Assembly: GCF_005049235.1 (NCBI RefSeq)
Contig: NZ_SUMD01000008.1
Span: 62,001-126,000 of the forward strand
Reading direction: 5' to 3'
DNA: 64,000 nucleotides
From: Rhodococcus oryzae
GTDB lineage: Bacteria > Actinomycetota > Actinomycetes > Mycobacteriales > Mycobacteriaceae
The position numbers were made by a program, and so were the translations under genes. Shown piece by piece: positions 1 to 8,841 of this stretch. Each line of letters starts with the position of its first letter. Within the stretch, counting starts at the first letter, position 1. The notes beneath the pieces are model-generated. The model was not told the DNA's origin. It made no database searches and saw nothing but the letters and a program-made list of their open reading frames with translations.

Positions 1-623
1 CGGTCAAGGGGTATTCCGGCGGCATGCGCCGCCGTCTCGACCTGGCCGGTGCGCTGGTCGCGAACCCACCGGTGCTGTTCCTCGACGAGCCGACGACCGG
101 GCTCGACCCAAGGGCGCGACTCGGCCTCTGGGACGTCATCGACGAACTCGTCTCGGGCGGCACCACGCTCCTGCTCACCAGCCAGTACATGGACGAGGCG
201 GACCGGCTCGCCGACTCCATCGCCGTGGTCGACCACGGCAAGGTGATCGCGCGAGGCACCTCGGACGAGCTCAAGGACCAGGTCGGCGGGGAGCGCATCG
301 AGCTCGCCCTCGACCCGGGCGCCAGCCTCGACGACGCGCGGGCGGCACTGATCCCGCTTGCCGACGGTGAAATCCAGGTGGACCAGCACGCACGCCGGAT
401 CACCGTTCCGGTGGCCGACGGTTCCAGCGCCCTCGTCGCCGCCCTCGGCAGTCTGGCGGGGCGGAACGTCACGGTGACCGACGTCGCCCTGCGCAGACCA
501 ACCCTCGACGACGTGTTCCTCGCGCTGACCGGCCACCAGGCCGAATCGGCCGGGAACGGAGCCGACGAGGCCGATGTCGGCAACCAGAGCAGCGAGGGTC
601 GGCATCGGGAGCGTGCGTCGTGA
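1..623 (+). CDS. ABC exporter ATP-binding subunit, DrrA type (5' truncated by window)
   Basis: Partial gene; the reading frame is already open at base 3 and the first visible residues are the ABC signature (YSGGMRRRL), so the Walker A half lies upstream of the window. Visible next are Walker B (VLFLDEPTTGLDP, including the D-loop) and the switch region TSQYMDEADRLA. The Gln where most ABC proteins have the H-loop His is typical of the DrrA drug-resistance branch. About 100 residues of the C-terminal DrrA regulatory region follow. The protein hydrolyses ATP to power the permease encoded next, whose GTG start overlaps this stop by 4 bp (GTGA), a sign of translational coupling. The substrate cannot be told from sequence. 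Confidence 0.93.
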   Translation, partial: VKGYSGGMRRRLDLAGALVANPPVLFLDEPTTGLDPRARLGLWDVIDELVSGGTTLLLTSQYMDEADRLADSIAVVDHGKVIARGTSDELKDQVGGERIELALDPGASLDDARAALIPLADGEIQVDQHARRITVPVADGSSALVAALGSLAGRNVTVTDVALRRPTLDDVFLALTGHQAESAGNGADEADVGNQSSEGRHRERAS

Positions 624-1423
624 ACGGGCTGGAGATGGCGGTCCGCGACGGGGCGACGATCGCCAAGCGCAACGTCATCAAGATCAGGCGGGTGCCGGAC
701 CTGCTGATCTTCACCACGCTGTCACCGATCATGTTCGTGTTGCTGTTCGCGTACGTCTTCGGCAGTTCCATCGAGGTGCCGGGGATGTCGTACAAGGAGT
801 TCCTGATCGCGGGCATCTTCACCCAGTCGGTCATCTTCGGCGCCACCTGGACCGGACTCGGGCTCGCCGAGGACATCCAGAAGGGGTTCATCGACCGGTT
901 CCGGTCGCTGCCGATGGCCCAGTCGGCGGTGCTCGTCGGGCGCACCACCAGTGACGTGCTGATCAACGTCGTGAGCCTGGTCGTGATGTCGCTGGCCGGG
1001 CTGGCGGTGGGCTGGCGGATCCACACCTCTCTGCTCGAGGCCGCGGCCGCCTATGTGTTGCTGCTGCTGTTCGCCTACGCCCTGTCCTGGGTGATGGCGG
1101 TGGTAGGGCTGTGGATCCGCACTCCGGAGGTCTACAGCAACGCCAGCTTCATGGTGATCTTCCCGCTGTCGTTCATCGCGAACACCTTCGTCCCCACCAC
1201 GAATCTGCCCCCGGTGCTCAAGGTCATCGCCGAGTGGAACCCCGTCTCGGCGGTGACACAGGCGGTCCGCGAACTTTTCGGCAACACCAATCCCGCGCTC
1301 GTGGTACCGGACGTGTGGCCCCTGCAGAACCCGGTGGTGGCCTCCCTCGCCTGGATCGTCGGGATTCTCGTGGTGTTCGTGCCGTTCGCGATCCATCGCT
1401 ACAAGAAGGCGGTCAGTCGCTGA
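620..1423 (+). CDS. ABC-2 type exporter permease, DrrB type
   Basis: A 267-residue integral membrane protein with about six hydrophobic segments, for example residues near 30-50 and 113-135 and one near the C-terminus ending in IHRYKKAVSR. It has the ABC-2 permease layout of DrrB, including the glycine- and charge-containing loop around LGLAEDIQKGFIDRFRSLPM that corresponds to the coupling (EAA-like) loop. It should form the membrane channel for the preceding ATPase and export a hydrophobic compound or lipid. It overlaps the gene before by 4 bp and the kinase gene after by 1 bp (TGATG), so all are probably one operon. Confidence 0.92.
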   Translation: MNGLEMAVRDGATIAKRNVIKIRRVPDLLIFTTLSPIMFVLLFAYVFGSSIEVPGMSYKEFLIAGIFTQSVIFGATWTGLGLAEDIQKGFIDRFRSLPMAQSAVLVGRTTSDVLINVVSLVVMSLAGLAVGWRIHTSLLEAAAAYVLLLLFAYALSWVMAVVGLWIRTPEVYSNASFMVIFPLSFIANTFVPTTNLPPVLKVIAEWNPVSAVTQAVRELFGNTNPALVVPDVWPLQNPVVASLAWIVGILVVFVPFAIHRYKKAVSR

Positions 1424-3396
1424 TGGACCCGACCGTTCGGTCGACGCCCGAGGCGACGGTCGCGGCGGACTCGACGGGTGATTCCTACCCGCGCATCCTG
1501 TCCCCCGAGCGGATCGACGACGAACGCTCATCGTCGCTCGGTCCGAGCGAGGCGGTCGGCGACATCGACGTCGACGTGGGACAACGCATCGACGACTTCG
1601 ACCTGCTCATGAGGCTCGGCCGCGGAGCGTTCGCCCGGGTGTTCCTCGCCCGGCAACGCTCGATGCACCGTCTGGTCGCGGTGAAGATCTCGCGAGACCA
1701 CGGCACCGAACCGCAGACGATGGCCCAGCTCGACCACGATTACATCGTCCGGGTCTTCGACCAGCGCCAACTCGAGGGGCTCGGGGTGAAACTGCTCTAC
1801 ATGCAGTACGTCCCCGGCGGCACCCTGCTCGCCGTGTTGCGCCGGATCCGGAAAGCCCCGCAGGAGCCACGGGGTGGCCAGGTACTGCTGGACGCGATCG
1901 ACAGCGAGCTCGAGGCCAAGGGCGAGATCAGGCCAACCGACTCCAGCGTGCGGGCCGAGATCGCCGCCCTGTCCTGGCCGGAGACGATCGCCTGGCTGGG
2001 CAGGCGCCTCGCCGAGGCGCTCGACCACGCGAGCAGGCACGGCGTGATCCACCGCGACATCAAGCCAGCGAACGTGCTGCTCACCGCGGAGGGGGTCCCC
2101 AAACTCACGGATTTCAACATCAGCTTCAGCAATCGCCTCGACGGCATGAGCCCGGTCGCGTATTTCGGCGGCTCGCTGGCCTACATGTCGCCGGAGCAAC
2201 TGGCTGCGCGGCACCCAAGCAGGCCAGGGACCGCCGCCGATCTCGACACCCGCAGCGACATCTTTGCCCTCGGCGTGATGCTGTGGGAGCTGCTGACCGG
2301 CAAACGTCCGTTCCGCGACGCGATCGACGCCGACGAGTCGGACGCCTCGCTCGGCACCATGCTGGATCTGCGCAGACACCGGATCGGCCAGGAGATCGAG
2401 GCCGAGCTGCCGCCCGACTGCCCGGCGACCCTGCGCCGCGTACTGCTGACCTGCCTCGAACCCGACCCGCGAGACCGCTGGCCGACGGGCGCGGATCTGG
2501 CCCAGCAGTTCGAGCTGTGCCTGGATCCGCAAGCCCGCGACCTCGTCGATCCGCCGCCCGGCAGCTGGCGGCTGCGGCTGCGCCCGTGGGCGGTACCGAT
2601 CATCGTGGCCGGGATCCTGCTGCCCAACGCGTTGGCCGGCTTCTACAACTACACCCACAACCGCGCGCTGATCGTCAGCAAGCTGTCCCTCGCGGCGCAG
2701 GAGCATTTCGGGCAGATCCAGCTGGTCATCACCGTGATCACCTTCCCGCTGATGGCGGTGCTGCTCGCCTCCCTGTGCCGGCGCCCCGTCCTGGTGTCGC
2801 GGGCGCTGGCGCGCGGCCGCGCCTTCGACGCCAGGACCCTCGGCCGGGCGCGGACCGACACCCTGCTGCTCGGAGACCGGGTGGTGGTCCTCTTCTTCGC
2901 GGCGTGGTGGGTCGCGACCGCCGTCAACCTGATCCTGCTGCACGTCGCGGGCGGGACGATCCAGCTGGGGGCGTACCTGCACTTCCTCGCCTCGACCGTG
3001 GTGTGCGGCGCCATCGCCGTGGCATACCCGTTCTTCCTGGTGACCTTCTACGTCGTGCGCTGTGTGTACCCGGTGCTGCTGCCGCCGGGCATCATCAGCG
3101 GCATCGACGCCGGGCTGCTGCGGGGACTGGAGCGGCGCAGTACCCGCTACCTGGCCGTCGCCGCGTCCATCCCATTGGTGGCGATCGCCGGGGCGACATT
3201 CCTGCCCGCCGACGAGCTGGGGTCGGTCGTCGTGCCGATCCGGGTGCTCTGCCTGGGCGCGATCGTCGCGTTCGTCGGGGCCTACTGGATGTTCCGGCAG
3301 CTCGAGCAGGACCTGCACGCCCTCGAGCGAGTCGTGTCGGGCGAACCCGGTCCCGCATTGAGCCTCCGCACTCCCACCCGAGCGGCGTTATCCTGA
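1423..3396 (+). CDS. Membrane-bound Ser/Thr protein kinase-like protein with DFN motif (copy 1)
   Basis: A 657-residue protein; the ATG overlaps the permease stop by one base. The kinase domain spans roughly residues 58-375: glycine loop GRGAFARV at about 66, the ATP-binding Lys in VAVK (K88), catalytic loop HRDIKPANVLL (H210, D212), then DFN (D230-N232) where DFG is expected, and YMSPEQL in place of APE. The alpha-C region looks short, and there is an insert before the catalytic loop. From about residue 388 to the end there are roughly six hydrophobic segments, so the kinase is cytoplasmic with a C-terminal polytopic membrane domain. The usual extracytoplasmic PASTA sensor is absent. It is a tandem paralogue of the next gene. 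Activity is likely because K, D and N catalytic residues are kept, but the Gly-to-Asn change makes it uncertain. Confidence 0.85.
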   Translation: MDPTVRSTPEATVAADSTGDSYPRILSPERIDDERSSSLGPSEAVGDIDVDVGQRIDDFDLLMRLGRGAFARVFLARQRSMHRLVAVKISRDHGTEPQTMAQLDHDYIVRVFDQRQLEGLGVKLLYMQYVPGGTLLAVLRRIRKAPQEPRGGQVLLDAIDSELEAKGEIRPTDSSVRAEIAALSWPETIAWLGRRLAEALDHASRHGVIHRDIKPANVLLTAEGVPKLTDFNISFSNRLDGMSPVAYFGGSLAYMSPEQLAARHPSRPGTAADLDTRSDIFALGVMLWELLTGKRPFRDAIDADESDASLGTMLDLRRHRIGQEIEAELPPDCPATLRRVLLTCLEPDPRDRWPTGADLAQQFELCLDPQARDLVDPPPGSWRLRLRPWAVPIIVAGILLPNALAGFYNYTHNRALIVSKLSLAAQEHFGQIQLVITVITFPLMAVLLASLCRRPVLVSRALARGRAFDARTLGRARTDTLLLGDRVVVLFFAAWWVATAVNLILLHVAGGTIQLGAYLHFLASTVVCGAIAVAYPFFLVTFYVVRCVYPVLLPPGIISGIDAGLLRGLERRSTRYLAVAASIPLVAIAGATFLPADELGSVVVPIRVLCLGAIVAFVGAYWMFRQLEQDLHALERVVSGEPGPALSLRTPTRAALS

Positions 3397-3454
3397 CGAG
3401 GGGCTTCCCTCACGACATCGAGCGCCCAGGCGCACGAGACAGTCCGAGGTTTTC

Positions 3455-5752
3455 GTGACGAAACGGACCATTCGACCAGCACCGGACCCTACGGTCGCGG
3501 CGCAGTCATCGCCGGACTCGACGGTCACGGCGCAATCGCCGCCGGACTCGACGGTCCTGGCGCAGTCACCGGTCGCCCGTTTCACGGCCCAGTGGGAGAC
3601 GACCGGCACTCCCCCGAATCTCGCGGACTACCTCCCCGAGAGGGCGGACCAGCGGCGCGACTCGTTGATCGAACTGATCAGGGTCGACCTGCGGTACCGA
3701 TGGCTCGACTACGAGAAGCCCAAGCGGCTGGCCGCCTACCGCGAGGAGTTCCCCGAACTGAAGTCCGAGCCGTTGCCGCCCGAGCTGATCGATGAGGAGT
3801 TCCGCCTGCGGCGCCAGAGCGGGCTCACCGTGGAGGCCAGCGACTACTCGCGGGACTTTCCGGAGGAGTCCCAAGTGATCGAGCAATCGCCGATTCCCGG
3901 CGACGAGAAGTCCACGCTGATCGCGAAGCCCGCCGCGGAGACGGCACTCGACGACATCGACGTCGGCCAGCGGGTGGACGACTTCGACCTGCTGATGGGT
4001 CTGGGACGGGGCGCGTTCGCCCGGGTCTTCCTCGCCCGCCAACTCTCCATGCAACGCCTGGTCGCGGTGAAGATGTCCCACGATCACGGCACCGAACCGC
4101 AGACACTGGCCCAGCTCGACCACGACTACATCGTCCGGGTCTTCGACCAGCGCGTCCTCGACGAACACAAGTTGAAACTGCTCTACATGCAGTACGTCCC
4201 CGGGGGCACCCTGCTCGGGGTGCTGCGGCGGGTCCAGGCGACACCGCCCGAGGACCGCAGCGGACAGCTGCTGCTGGACGTGATCGACGATGCGCTCGAG
4301 GCCAAGGGCGAGATCCGGCCGGCGGACTCCAGCGTCCGGCCCGAGATCGCGTCCCTGAGCTGGCCGGAGACCGTCGCCTGGCTCGGCCGCCGACTGGCGG
4401 AGGCACTGGACTACGCGGGCAAACACGGTGTGCTGCACCGCGACATCAAACCGGCGAACGTGCTGCTCACCGCCGACGGGGTGCCGAAGCTCGCCGACTT
4501 CAACATCAGCTTCAGCGACACCGTGGCGGGCACGAGCCCGGTCGCCTATTTCGGCGGGTCCCTGGCCTACATGTCGCCCGAACAGCTCGAGGCCTGCCAC
4601 CCGGGCCTGCCGGGCACGGCGAGCGACCTCGACACCCGCAGCGACATCTTCGGGCTCGGGGTGATGCTGTGGGAGTTGCTCACGGGCACACGTCCCTTCG
4701 ACGACTCCGCGGTGGGCGGTCAGTCGGAGAAGTCGCTGGAACGGATGCTGGCGGTCCGCGAGCGCGGCGTCGACGCGGACGCACAGGCCCAGCTACCGTC
4801 CGACTGCCCCGCCGCCCTGAAGCGGGTGCTGCTGACCTGCCTCGCACCGGACCCGAGCAGCCGGTGGTCGACGGGCGCTGAGCTGGCCCAGCAGTTCGAA
4901 CTGTGCCTGGACCCGCGGGCCAGGGACCTCGTCGACCCCGATCCGCGGAGCTGGCGGATGCGACTGCGACGCTGGGTGGTCCCGATCACCGTGGTGGCGA
5001 TGCTGGTGCCGAACGTGCTGGCGGGCGTCTACAACTACCACCACAACAAATCGCTGATCATCAGCAACCTGGCGTTGGAAGCACAGCAGAAGTTCGAGCA
5101 GATCCAATCCGCGATCAACATGATCGCGTACCCGATCGGCATCGTGGTGGTGGTCTACCTGAGCCGCTATCCGATGCGGATGCCGCGCGGGCTGCGCAAG
5201 GGCCGCATCTACGACAAACAGACCCTGGCTAAGGCGCGGACCGACACCCTGCTGCTGGCCGACCGGGCGGTGCTCGTCATCTTCAGCATGTGGGCTGTGG
5301 CCGGAATCGCGTACCCGATCACCCTGCGGGTCGTCGCGGGCGAGATCCCCACGAGCACCTACGTACATTTCATCGGCTCGCTGATCGTGTGCGGGGCGAT
5401 CGCGGTCGCGTACCCGTTCTTCCTGGTGACCTTCTACCTGATGCGGTGCATCTATCCGATGATGCTGCCGCAGGGGATCACCAGCAGCGACGACGCCCGC
5501 AAGCTGCGCGGGCTCAGCAGGCGCAGCGTCCGATACCTGGCGCTGGCCGCCTCGGTGCCGCTGGTCGGGGTGGCCGGGGTGACGTTCCTGTCCTCCGACG
5601 AGATCACCTCCGTGATCGTGGCCGTCCGCGTGCTGTGTGTCGGGGCGATCGCCGCCTTCATCGTCGTGTACTGGCTGTTCCGGCTGCTGGAGAAGGACCT
5701 GCGCGCACTGGAGCGGGTCGTCTCGCACGAGCCGGCGACCCGGTCCACATGA
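3455..5752 (+). CDS. Membrane-bound Ser/Thr protein kinase-like protein with DFN motif and N-terminal extension (copy 2)
   Basis: A 765-residue paralogue of the preceding gene. The GTG start has GAGG just upstream. Kinase motifs: glycine loop at about 183-190, VAVK Lys206, HRD (H328-D330), DFN (D348-N350), YMSPEQL. About six membrane segments follow from residue 510 on. It differs by a 160-residue N-terminal extension. This begins with about 2.7 copies of a ten-residue repeat (TVxAQSxPDS), then a helical stretch (RDSLIELIRVDLRYRW and AAYREEFPEL) resembling the leader region found before many planctomycete and myxobacterial kinases. Both copies follow the ABC exporter genes, suggesting joint control. 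Substrates are unknown. Confidence 0.85.
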   Translation: MTKRTIRPAPDPTVAAQSSPDSTVTAQSPPDSTVLAQSPVARFTAQWETTGTPPNLADYLPERADQRRDSLIELIRVDLRYRWLDYEKPKRLAAYREEFPELKSEPLPPELIDEEFRLRRQSGLTVEASDYSRDFPEESQVIEQSPIPGDEKSTLIAKPAAETALDDIDVGQRVDDFDLLMGLGRGAFARVFLARQLSMQRLVAVKMSHDHGTEPQTLAQLDHDYIVRVFDQRVLDEHKLKLLYMQYVPGGTLLGVLRRVQATPPEDRSGQLLLDVIDDALEAKGEIRPADSSVRPEIASLSWPETVAWLGRRLAEALDYAGKHGVLHRDIKPANVLLTADGVPKLADFNISFSDTVAGTSPVAYFGGSLAYMSPEQLEACHPGLPGTASDLDTRSDIFGLGVMLWELLTGTRPFDDSAVGGQSEKSLERMLAVRERGVDADAQAQLPSDCPAALKRVLLTCLAPDPSSRWSTGAELAQQFELCLDPRARDLVDPDPRSWRMRLRRWVVPITVVAMLVPNVLAGVYNYHHNKSLIISNLALEAQQKFEQIQSAINMIAYPIGIVVVVYLSRYPMRMPRGLRKGRIYDKQTLAKARTDTLLLADRAVLVIFSMWAVAGIAYPITLRVVAGEIPTSTYVHFIGSLIVCGAIAVAYPFFLVTFYLMRCIYPMMLPQGITSSDDARKLRGLSRRSVRYLALAASVPLVGVAGVTFLSSDEITSVIVAVRVLCVGAIAAFIVVYWLFRLLEKDLRALERVVSHEPATRST
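3491..3571 (+). repeat. In-frame 30-bp tandem repeat, about 2.7 copies
   Basis: Within the second kinase gene, codons 13-39 read TVAAQSSPDS, TVTAQSPPDS, TVLAQSP. The copies are nearly identical at DNA level (ggactcgacggtc followed by a short variable part then ggcgcagtc). The repeat encodes a Ser/Thr/Pro-rich, probably disordered tail before the kinase leader region. Copy number may vary between strains. Confidence 0.85.
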
Positions 5753-5859
5753 CCGGCGCGGCCGTGAGGTCGTAGCCGAGACTCCCTCGCGTCTTGACCG
5801 ACTGGTGTGCGAGGCACAGGCTGATAGATGAACCCGCGGTCCAGTGGGTCGGTGAATGC

Positions 5860-6396
5860 ATGTCTGAACAAGCAGAACACGGAAAACGCCCGGTGAGCGC
5901 GGTACTCGCGGGCCCGTACGGGCACCCGTTCCACCCGATCCTGGTGACGGTGCCGATCGGCGCGTGGGTCAGCAGCCTCGTGTTCGACGTCGCCTCTCGA
6001 ATCGTCGGGGATCCGGGCTTCCTGACCAAGGGGTCACTGTGGCTCATCGCGATCGGCGTGCTCGGTGCGCTGGCCGCGGCGACGATCGGCTTCCTCGACC
6101 TGATGGCCATCCCCACGGGGACCCCGGCGTTCCGAACCGGTGTGACGCACATGTCGCTGAACCTCGCGGTCACCGCCTCGTATGCGGTGAACTTCGTGTG
6201 GCGCGGCGCCGACTACGGAACCCCGGACGCCGTGGAGATCGGCCAGCTCCTGCTCTCTGCGGTGTCGCTGGCCGGGTTGGCCGCCGCGGGCTATCTCGGC
6301 GGCCGGCTTGTCTTTCGCGATGGGGTGCGGGTCGTGGACGAAGCGACCCAGGCCGACGCATTCGAGCACCGTTCCCGACACGACCGACACCCATAG
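5860..6396 (+). CDS. DUF2231-type four-helix membrane protein
   Basis: The chosen ATG gives 178 residues starting MSEQAEHGKRP; an upstream in-frame ATG at 5794 would add 22 residues that look non-coding. The sequence has four hydrophobic segments (VTVPIGAWVSSLVFDV, WLIAIGVLGALAAATIGFLDL, and two more after residue 90) and the HPFHPILVTVPIGAW start typical of DUF2231 proteins. His residues in HPFHP and THMSLNL recall haem- or metal-binding membrane proteins, but the function of the family is not established. The next small membrane protein follows 33 bp downstream on the same strand and may be co-expressed. Confidence 0.75.
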   Translation: MSEQAEHGKRPVSAVLAGPYGHPFHPILVTVPIGAWVSSLVFDVASRIVGDPGFLTKGSLWLIAIGVLGALAAATIGFLDLMAIPTGTPAFRTGVTHMSLNLAVTASYAVNFVWRGADYGTPDAVEIGQLLLSAVSLAGLAAAGYLGGRLVFRDGVRVVDEATQADAFEHRSRHDRHP

Positions 6397-6429
6397 ACCC
6401 GATCCGTCCACCACTGCCTAGGAGATGAC

Positions 6430-6873
6430 ATGGGTATCGCAGCTCTCGTGACCTGGCTGCTGACGGCCGCAGGCGGCTTCTACCTACTCGCGACCTGGAT
6501 CGCCAAAGGCGGTGTGCGGCAACCGCGGACCAGCCATTTCCCTCCCGCCGTGATCTTCGGGCATTTCCTTCTTGCCGTGATCGGGTTGGTCGTGTGGATC
6601 GTGTATCTCGTCGTCGACGAGGACGCGCTCGCGTGGACCGCCTTCGCGCTCCTGGTCCCGGTTGCGCTCCTCGGTTTCGCGATGCTGATCCGTTGGATTC
6701 CCGTCTACCGCGGCGCCGGGGTTGGCGCGGGGAACGGCGGGCCTTCGGTGCCGGGCACGGCCCCGAACGGGGTGCCGGAGAAACACTTCCCGGTCGCCGC
6801 CGTCGCCGGCCACGGGACCTTCGCAGTCGTCACCGTCGTCCTGGTGCTGCTGACGGCCCTCGGTGTGGGCTGA
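6430..6873 (+). CDS. Small four-TM membrane protein, unknown function
   Basis: 147 residues with a strong ribosome binding site (aggagatgac directly before ATG). Four hydrophobic segments are visible: residues 4-23, 41-63, about 70-89 and 124-145, with a Gly/Pro-rich loop between the third and fourth. A conserved-looking PRTSHFPPAVIFGHFLLAVIG stretch places a His at the membrane edge, and a second His (VAGHGTF) lies before the last helix, so haem or metal binding is possible but unproven. I cannot name the family with certainty. It probably pairs with the DUF2231 protein upstream. Confidence 0.7.
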   Translation: MGIAALVTWLLTAAGGFYLLATWIAKGGVRQPRTSHFPPAVIFGHFLLAVIGLVVWIVYLVVDEDALAWTAFALLVPVALLGFAMLIRWIPVYRGAGVGAGNGGPSVPGTAPNGVPEKHFPVAAVAGHGTFAVVTVVLVLLTALGVG

Positions 6874-6883
6874 CGCTGCACGG

Positions 6884-8218
6884 TCAGCTCGGCGCCGTAC
6901 GCTCCCACGGCCGCAGGCGCTCCAGCTGCGCCGCCACCGACAGGATCAGTGCCTCCCCGCCGGGCGGCGCCGCGATCTGCACGCCCAGCGGCGTGCCCGA
7001 CTCCGGATGGATCCCCACCGGCACGCCCGCCGCGGGCCAGCCGACCAGGTTCCACAGCGACGGGAACGGGGCATAGCGGATGTTGGCCGCGAGGTTGGAC
7101 AGCCAGGACTTCTCGCTCCAGCGCAGCGCCTCGATCGGGGACCGGGCCAGAGTCGGGGTGATCACCACGTCGGAGTCGGCGAAGACCCGGCGCAACGCGG
7201 CGTCCACCTTCCGCACCTGCGCGGGGTCGACGAATCGGGTCAGCACGCGTCCGACGGCGACGTGCCTGCGGGTCCGCGGCTGCAGCAGCGCCGGATCGAG
7301 CCCGGCCGCGTCGGTCGCGGCACCCCCCATCCAGCGCGCCAAGATCACCAGCGGGTTCGCCGGATAGGGCAGCCGAGCCGTCGCGAGGTGGTGGCCTGCC
7401 CCGCCCAGCACCGCGGCCGCGCTCTCCGCGCCGGCCCGCCAGTACGGATCGACCCGCACCAGCGGGAGCGGCGAACCGGTTGCCACCGCGATCCGCAGCG
7501 GACCGGGATCGGCGACGGTCGCCAGCTCCGGGCGATCCGCCATCACCGACAGCATCAGCGCCGCGTCCTCGACCGTCGTCGCCAGCGGGCCGTTCTCGGC
7601 CATCCCGAACCAGGAGTCGACCCCCAGTTCGGCGGGCACCACACCGAGGCCGGGCTTGATGCCGACCAACCCGCAGCAGGCGGCGGGAATCCGGATCGAA
7701 CCCATCCCGTCCGCCCCGTGCGCCACGGGCACCATCCCGGCCGCGACCGCGGCCGCCGAACCACCGGAGGAACCGCCGGTCGTCCGGCCGGGGTTCCACG
7801 GGTTCCTGGTGACGGTGTCCGGGGTGTCGGTGGTCCCCCACAGGCACAGCTCCGGCACCGCGGTGAGACCGACCACGACCGCCCCGGCCGCGCGCAGGCG
7901 CGCGACCACCGGATGATCCCCGGGCGAAGGCTCGTGGGAACTCGCCCTCGAGCCGTTGCCAAGGGGATGTCCCGCCACCGGGACGTTGTCCTTGACCGCG
8001 ATCGGGACACCTGCCAGCGGCAACGCGGCGAGGTCGGAGCGCTCTGCGACCGCGTCGGCCTCGGCCAGCGCTTGCTCGGCGCGGACCGTGACGAACGCGC
8101 CCAGCCCCGGATCCCGCTCGGCGATCCGGGCCAGGGCCGCCTGAACGGCGTCGCGGGGAGTCAGCGCGCCGGAGCGCACCTGCGCGGCAATGGCAGCGGC
8201 GGTCAGATCCGTGGACAT
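6884..8218 (-). CDS. Amidase signature family hydrolase
   Basis: 444 residues. The Ser-cisSer-Lys triad of the amidase signature family is present: Lys76 in AVKDNVP, the GGSSGGS loop at 148-154, and nucleophile Ser174 in [10 protein letters not shown]. The family hydrolyses carboxamides; GatA belongs to it, but no gatC or gatB is nearby, so this is a stand-alone amidase of unknown substrate. It lies 17 bp downstream of hpt on the same strand and is probably the last gene of the dacB-to-hpt transcript. The loop GADGMGSIR differs slightly from the usual DxGGSIR. Confidence 0.9.
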   Translation of the reverse strand: MSTDLTAAAIAAQVRSGALTPRDAVQAALARIAERDPGLGAFVTVRAEQALAEADAVAERSDLAALPLAGVPIAVKDNVPVAGHPLGNGSRASSHEPSPGDHPVVARLRAAGAVVVGLTAVPELCLWGTTDTPDTVTRNPWNPGRTTGGSSGGSAAAVAAGMVPVAHGADGMGSIRIPAACCGLVGIKPGLGVVPAELGVDSWFGMAENGPLATTVEDAALMLSVMADRPELATVADPGPLRIAVATGSPLPLVRVDPYWRAGAESAAAVLGGAGHHLATARLPYPANPLVILARWMGGAATDAAGLDPALLQPRTRRHVAVGRVLTRFVDPAQVRKVDAALRRVFADSDVVITPTLARSPIEALRWSEKSWLSNLAANIRYAPFPSLWNLVGWPAAGVPVGIHPESGTPLGVQIAAPPGGEALILSVAAQLERLRPWERTAPS

Positions 8219-8235
8219 GCCACGAGTATGGCCCG

Positions 8236-8841
8236 TCAGCCGCCGTAGACCGTGGGTTCGAGCGTTCCGATGTACGGCAGGTCGCGGTACCGCTCGGCGT
8301 AGTCGAGGCCGTAGCCGACGACGAACTCGTCGGGGATGTCGAAGCCGACGTTGGCGACCTCCACGTCCACCTTGATGGCGTCCGGCTTGCGGAGCAGCGT
8401 GACCACCTCGAGCGAGGCGGGGTTGCGGGTACGCAGGTTGCGCATCAGCCAGGAGAGCGTGAGACCGGAGTCGATGATGTCCTCGACGATCAGCACGTGC
8501 CGTCCGGCGATGTCCTTGTCCAGGTCCTTGAGGATCCGGACGACACCGGACGAGGAGGTCGACGAGCCGTAGGAGCTCACGGCCATGAACTCCATCTGGG
8601 TCGGGATCGGCAGGGCCCTCGCCAGGTCGGTCATGAAGAAGACCGCGCCCTTGAGGACACCGACCAGCAGCAGGTCGCCCTCCGGCGCGCCGACCGGATA
8701 GCGCTCGGCGATGATCCCCGCCAACTCGGCGATCTTGTCCTGGATCTGATCCTCGGAAATCAACACCGATGCGATGTCGCCTTCGTACACGGCGCGAATC
8801 CCTTCATTTCGACTGACCTGGTCATGGACGGAACTGTTCAT
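8236..8841 (-). CDS. hpt: Hypoxanthine (guanine) phosphoribosyltransferase
   Basis: 201 residues. It salvages hypoxanthine and guanine to IMP and GMP using PRPP. The PRPP-binding signature [13 protein letters not shown] is at 116-128, the flexible loop SYGSST at 90-95, and the purine-stacking region near [14 protein letters not shown]. The start abuts the tilS stop with no gap, matching the tilS-hpt pair conserved across many bacteria and the Rv3624c-Rv3625c order in mycobacteria. The upstream ftsH found next to hpt in many genomes is replaced here by an amidase on the 3' side. Confidence 0.97.
   Translation of the reverse strand: MNSSVHDQVSRNEGIRAVYEGDIASVLISEDQIQDKIAELAGIIAERYPVGAPEGDLLLVGVLKGAVFFMTDLARALPIPTQMEFMAVSSYGSSTSSSGVVRILKDLDKDIAGRHVLIVEDIIDSGLTLSWLMRNLRTRNPASLEVVTLLRKPDAIKVDVEVANVGFDIPDEFVVGYGLDYAERYRDLPYIGTLEPTVYGG

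Noticed and set aside
1111-1422. N-terminal extension of kinase copy 1 into the permease gene
   Set aside because: The extension would lie entirely in another frame of the well-supported permease; the ATG at the permease stop fits operon coupling.
1528-3318. A 596-codon antisense frame over kinase copy 1
   Set aside because: Same composition artefact; the sense strand encodes intact kinase motifs.
6884-8218. Assignment of the amidase as GatA
   Set aside because: No gatC or gatB nearby, the nucleophile loop deviates from GatA, and the position next to hpt gives no translation context.
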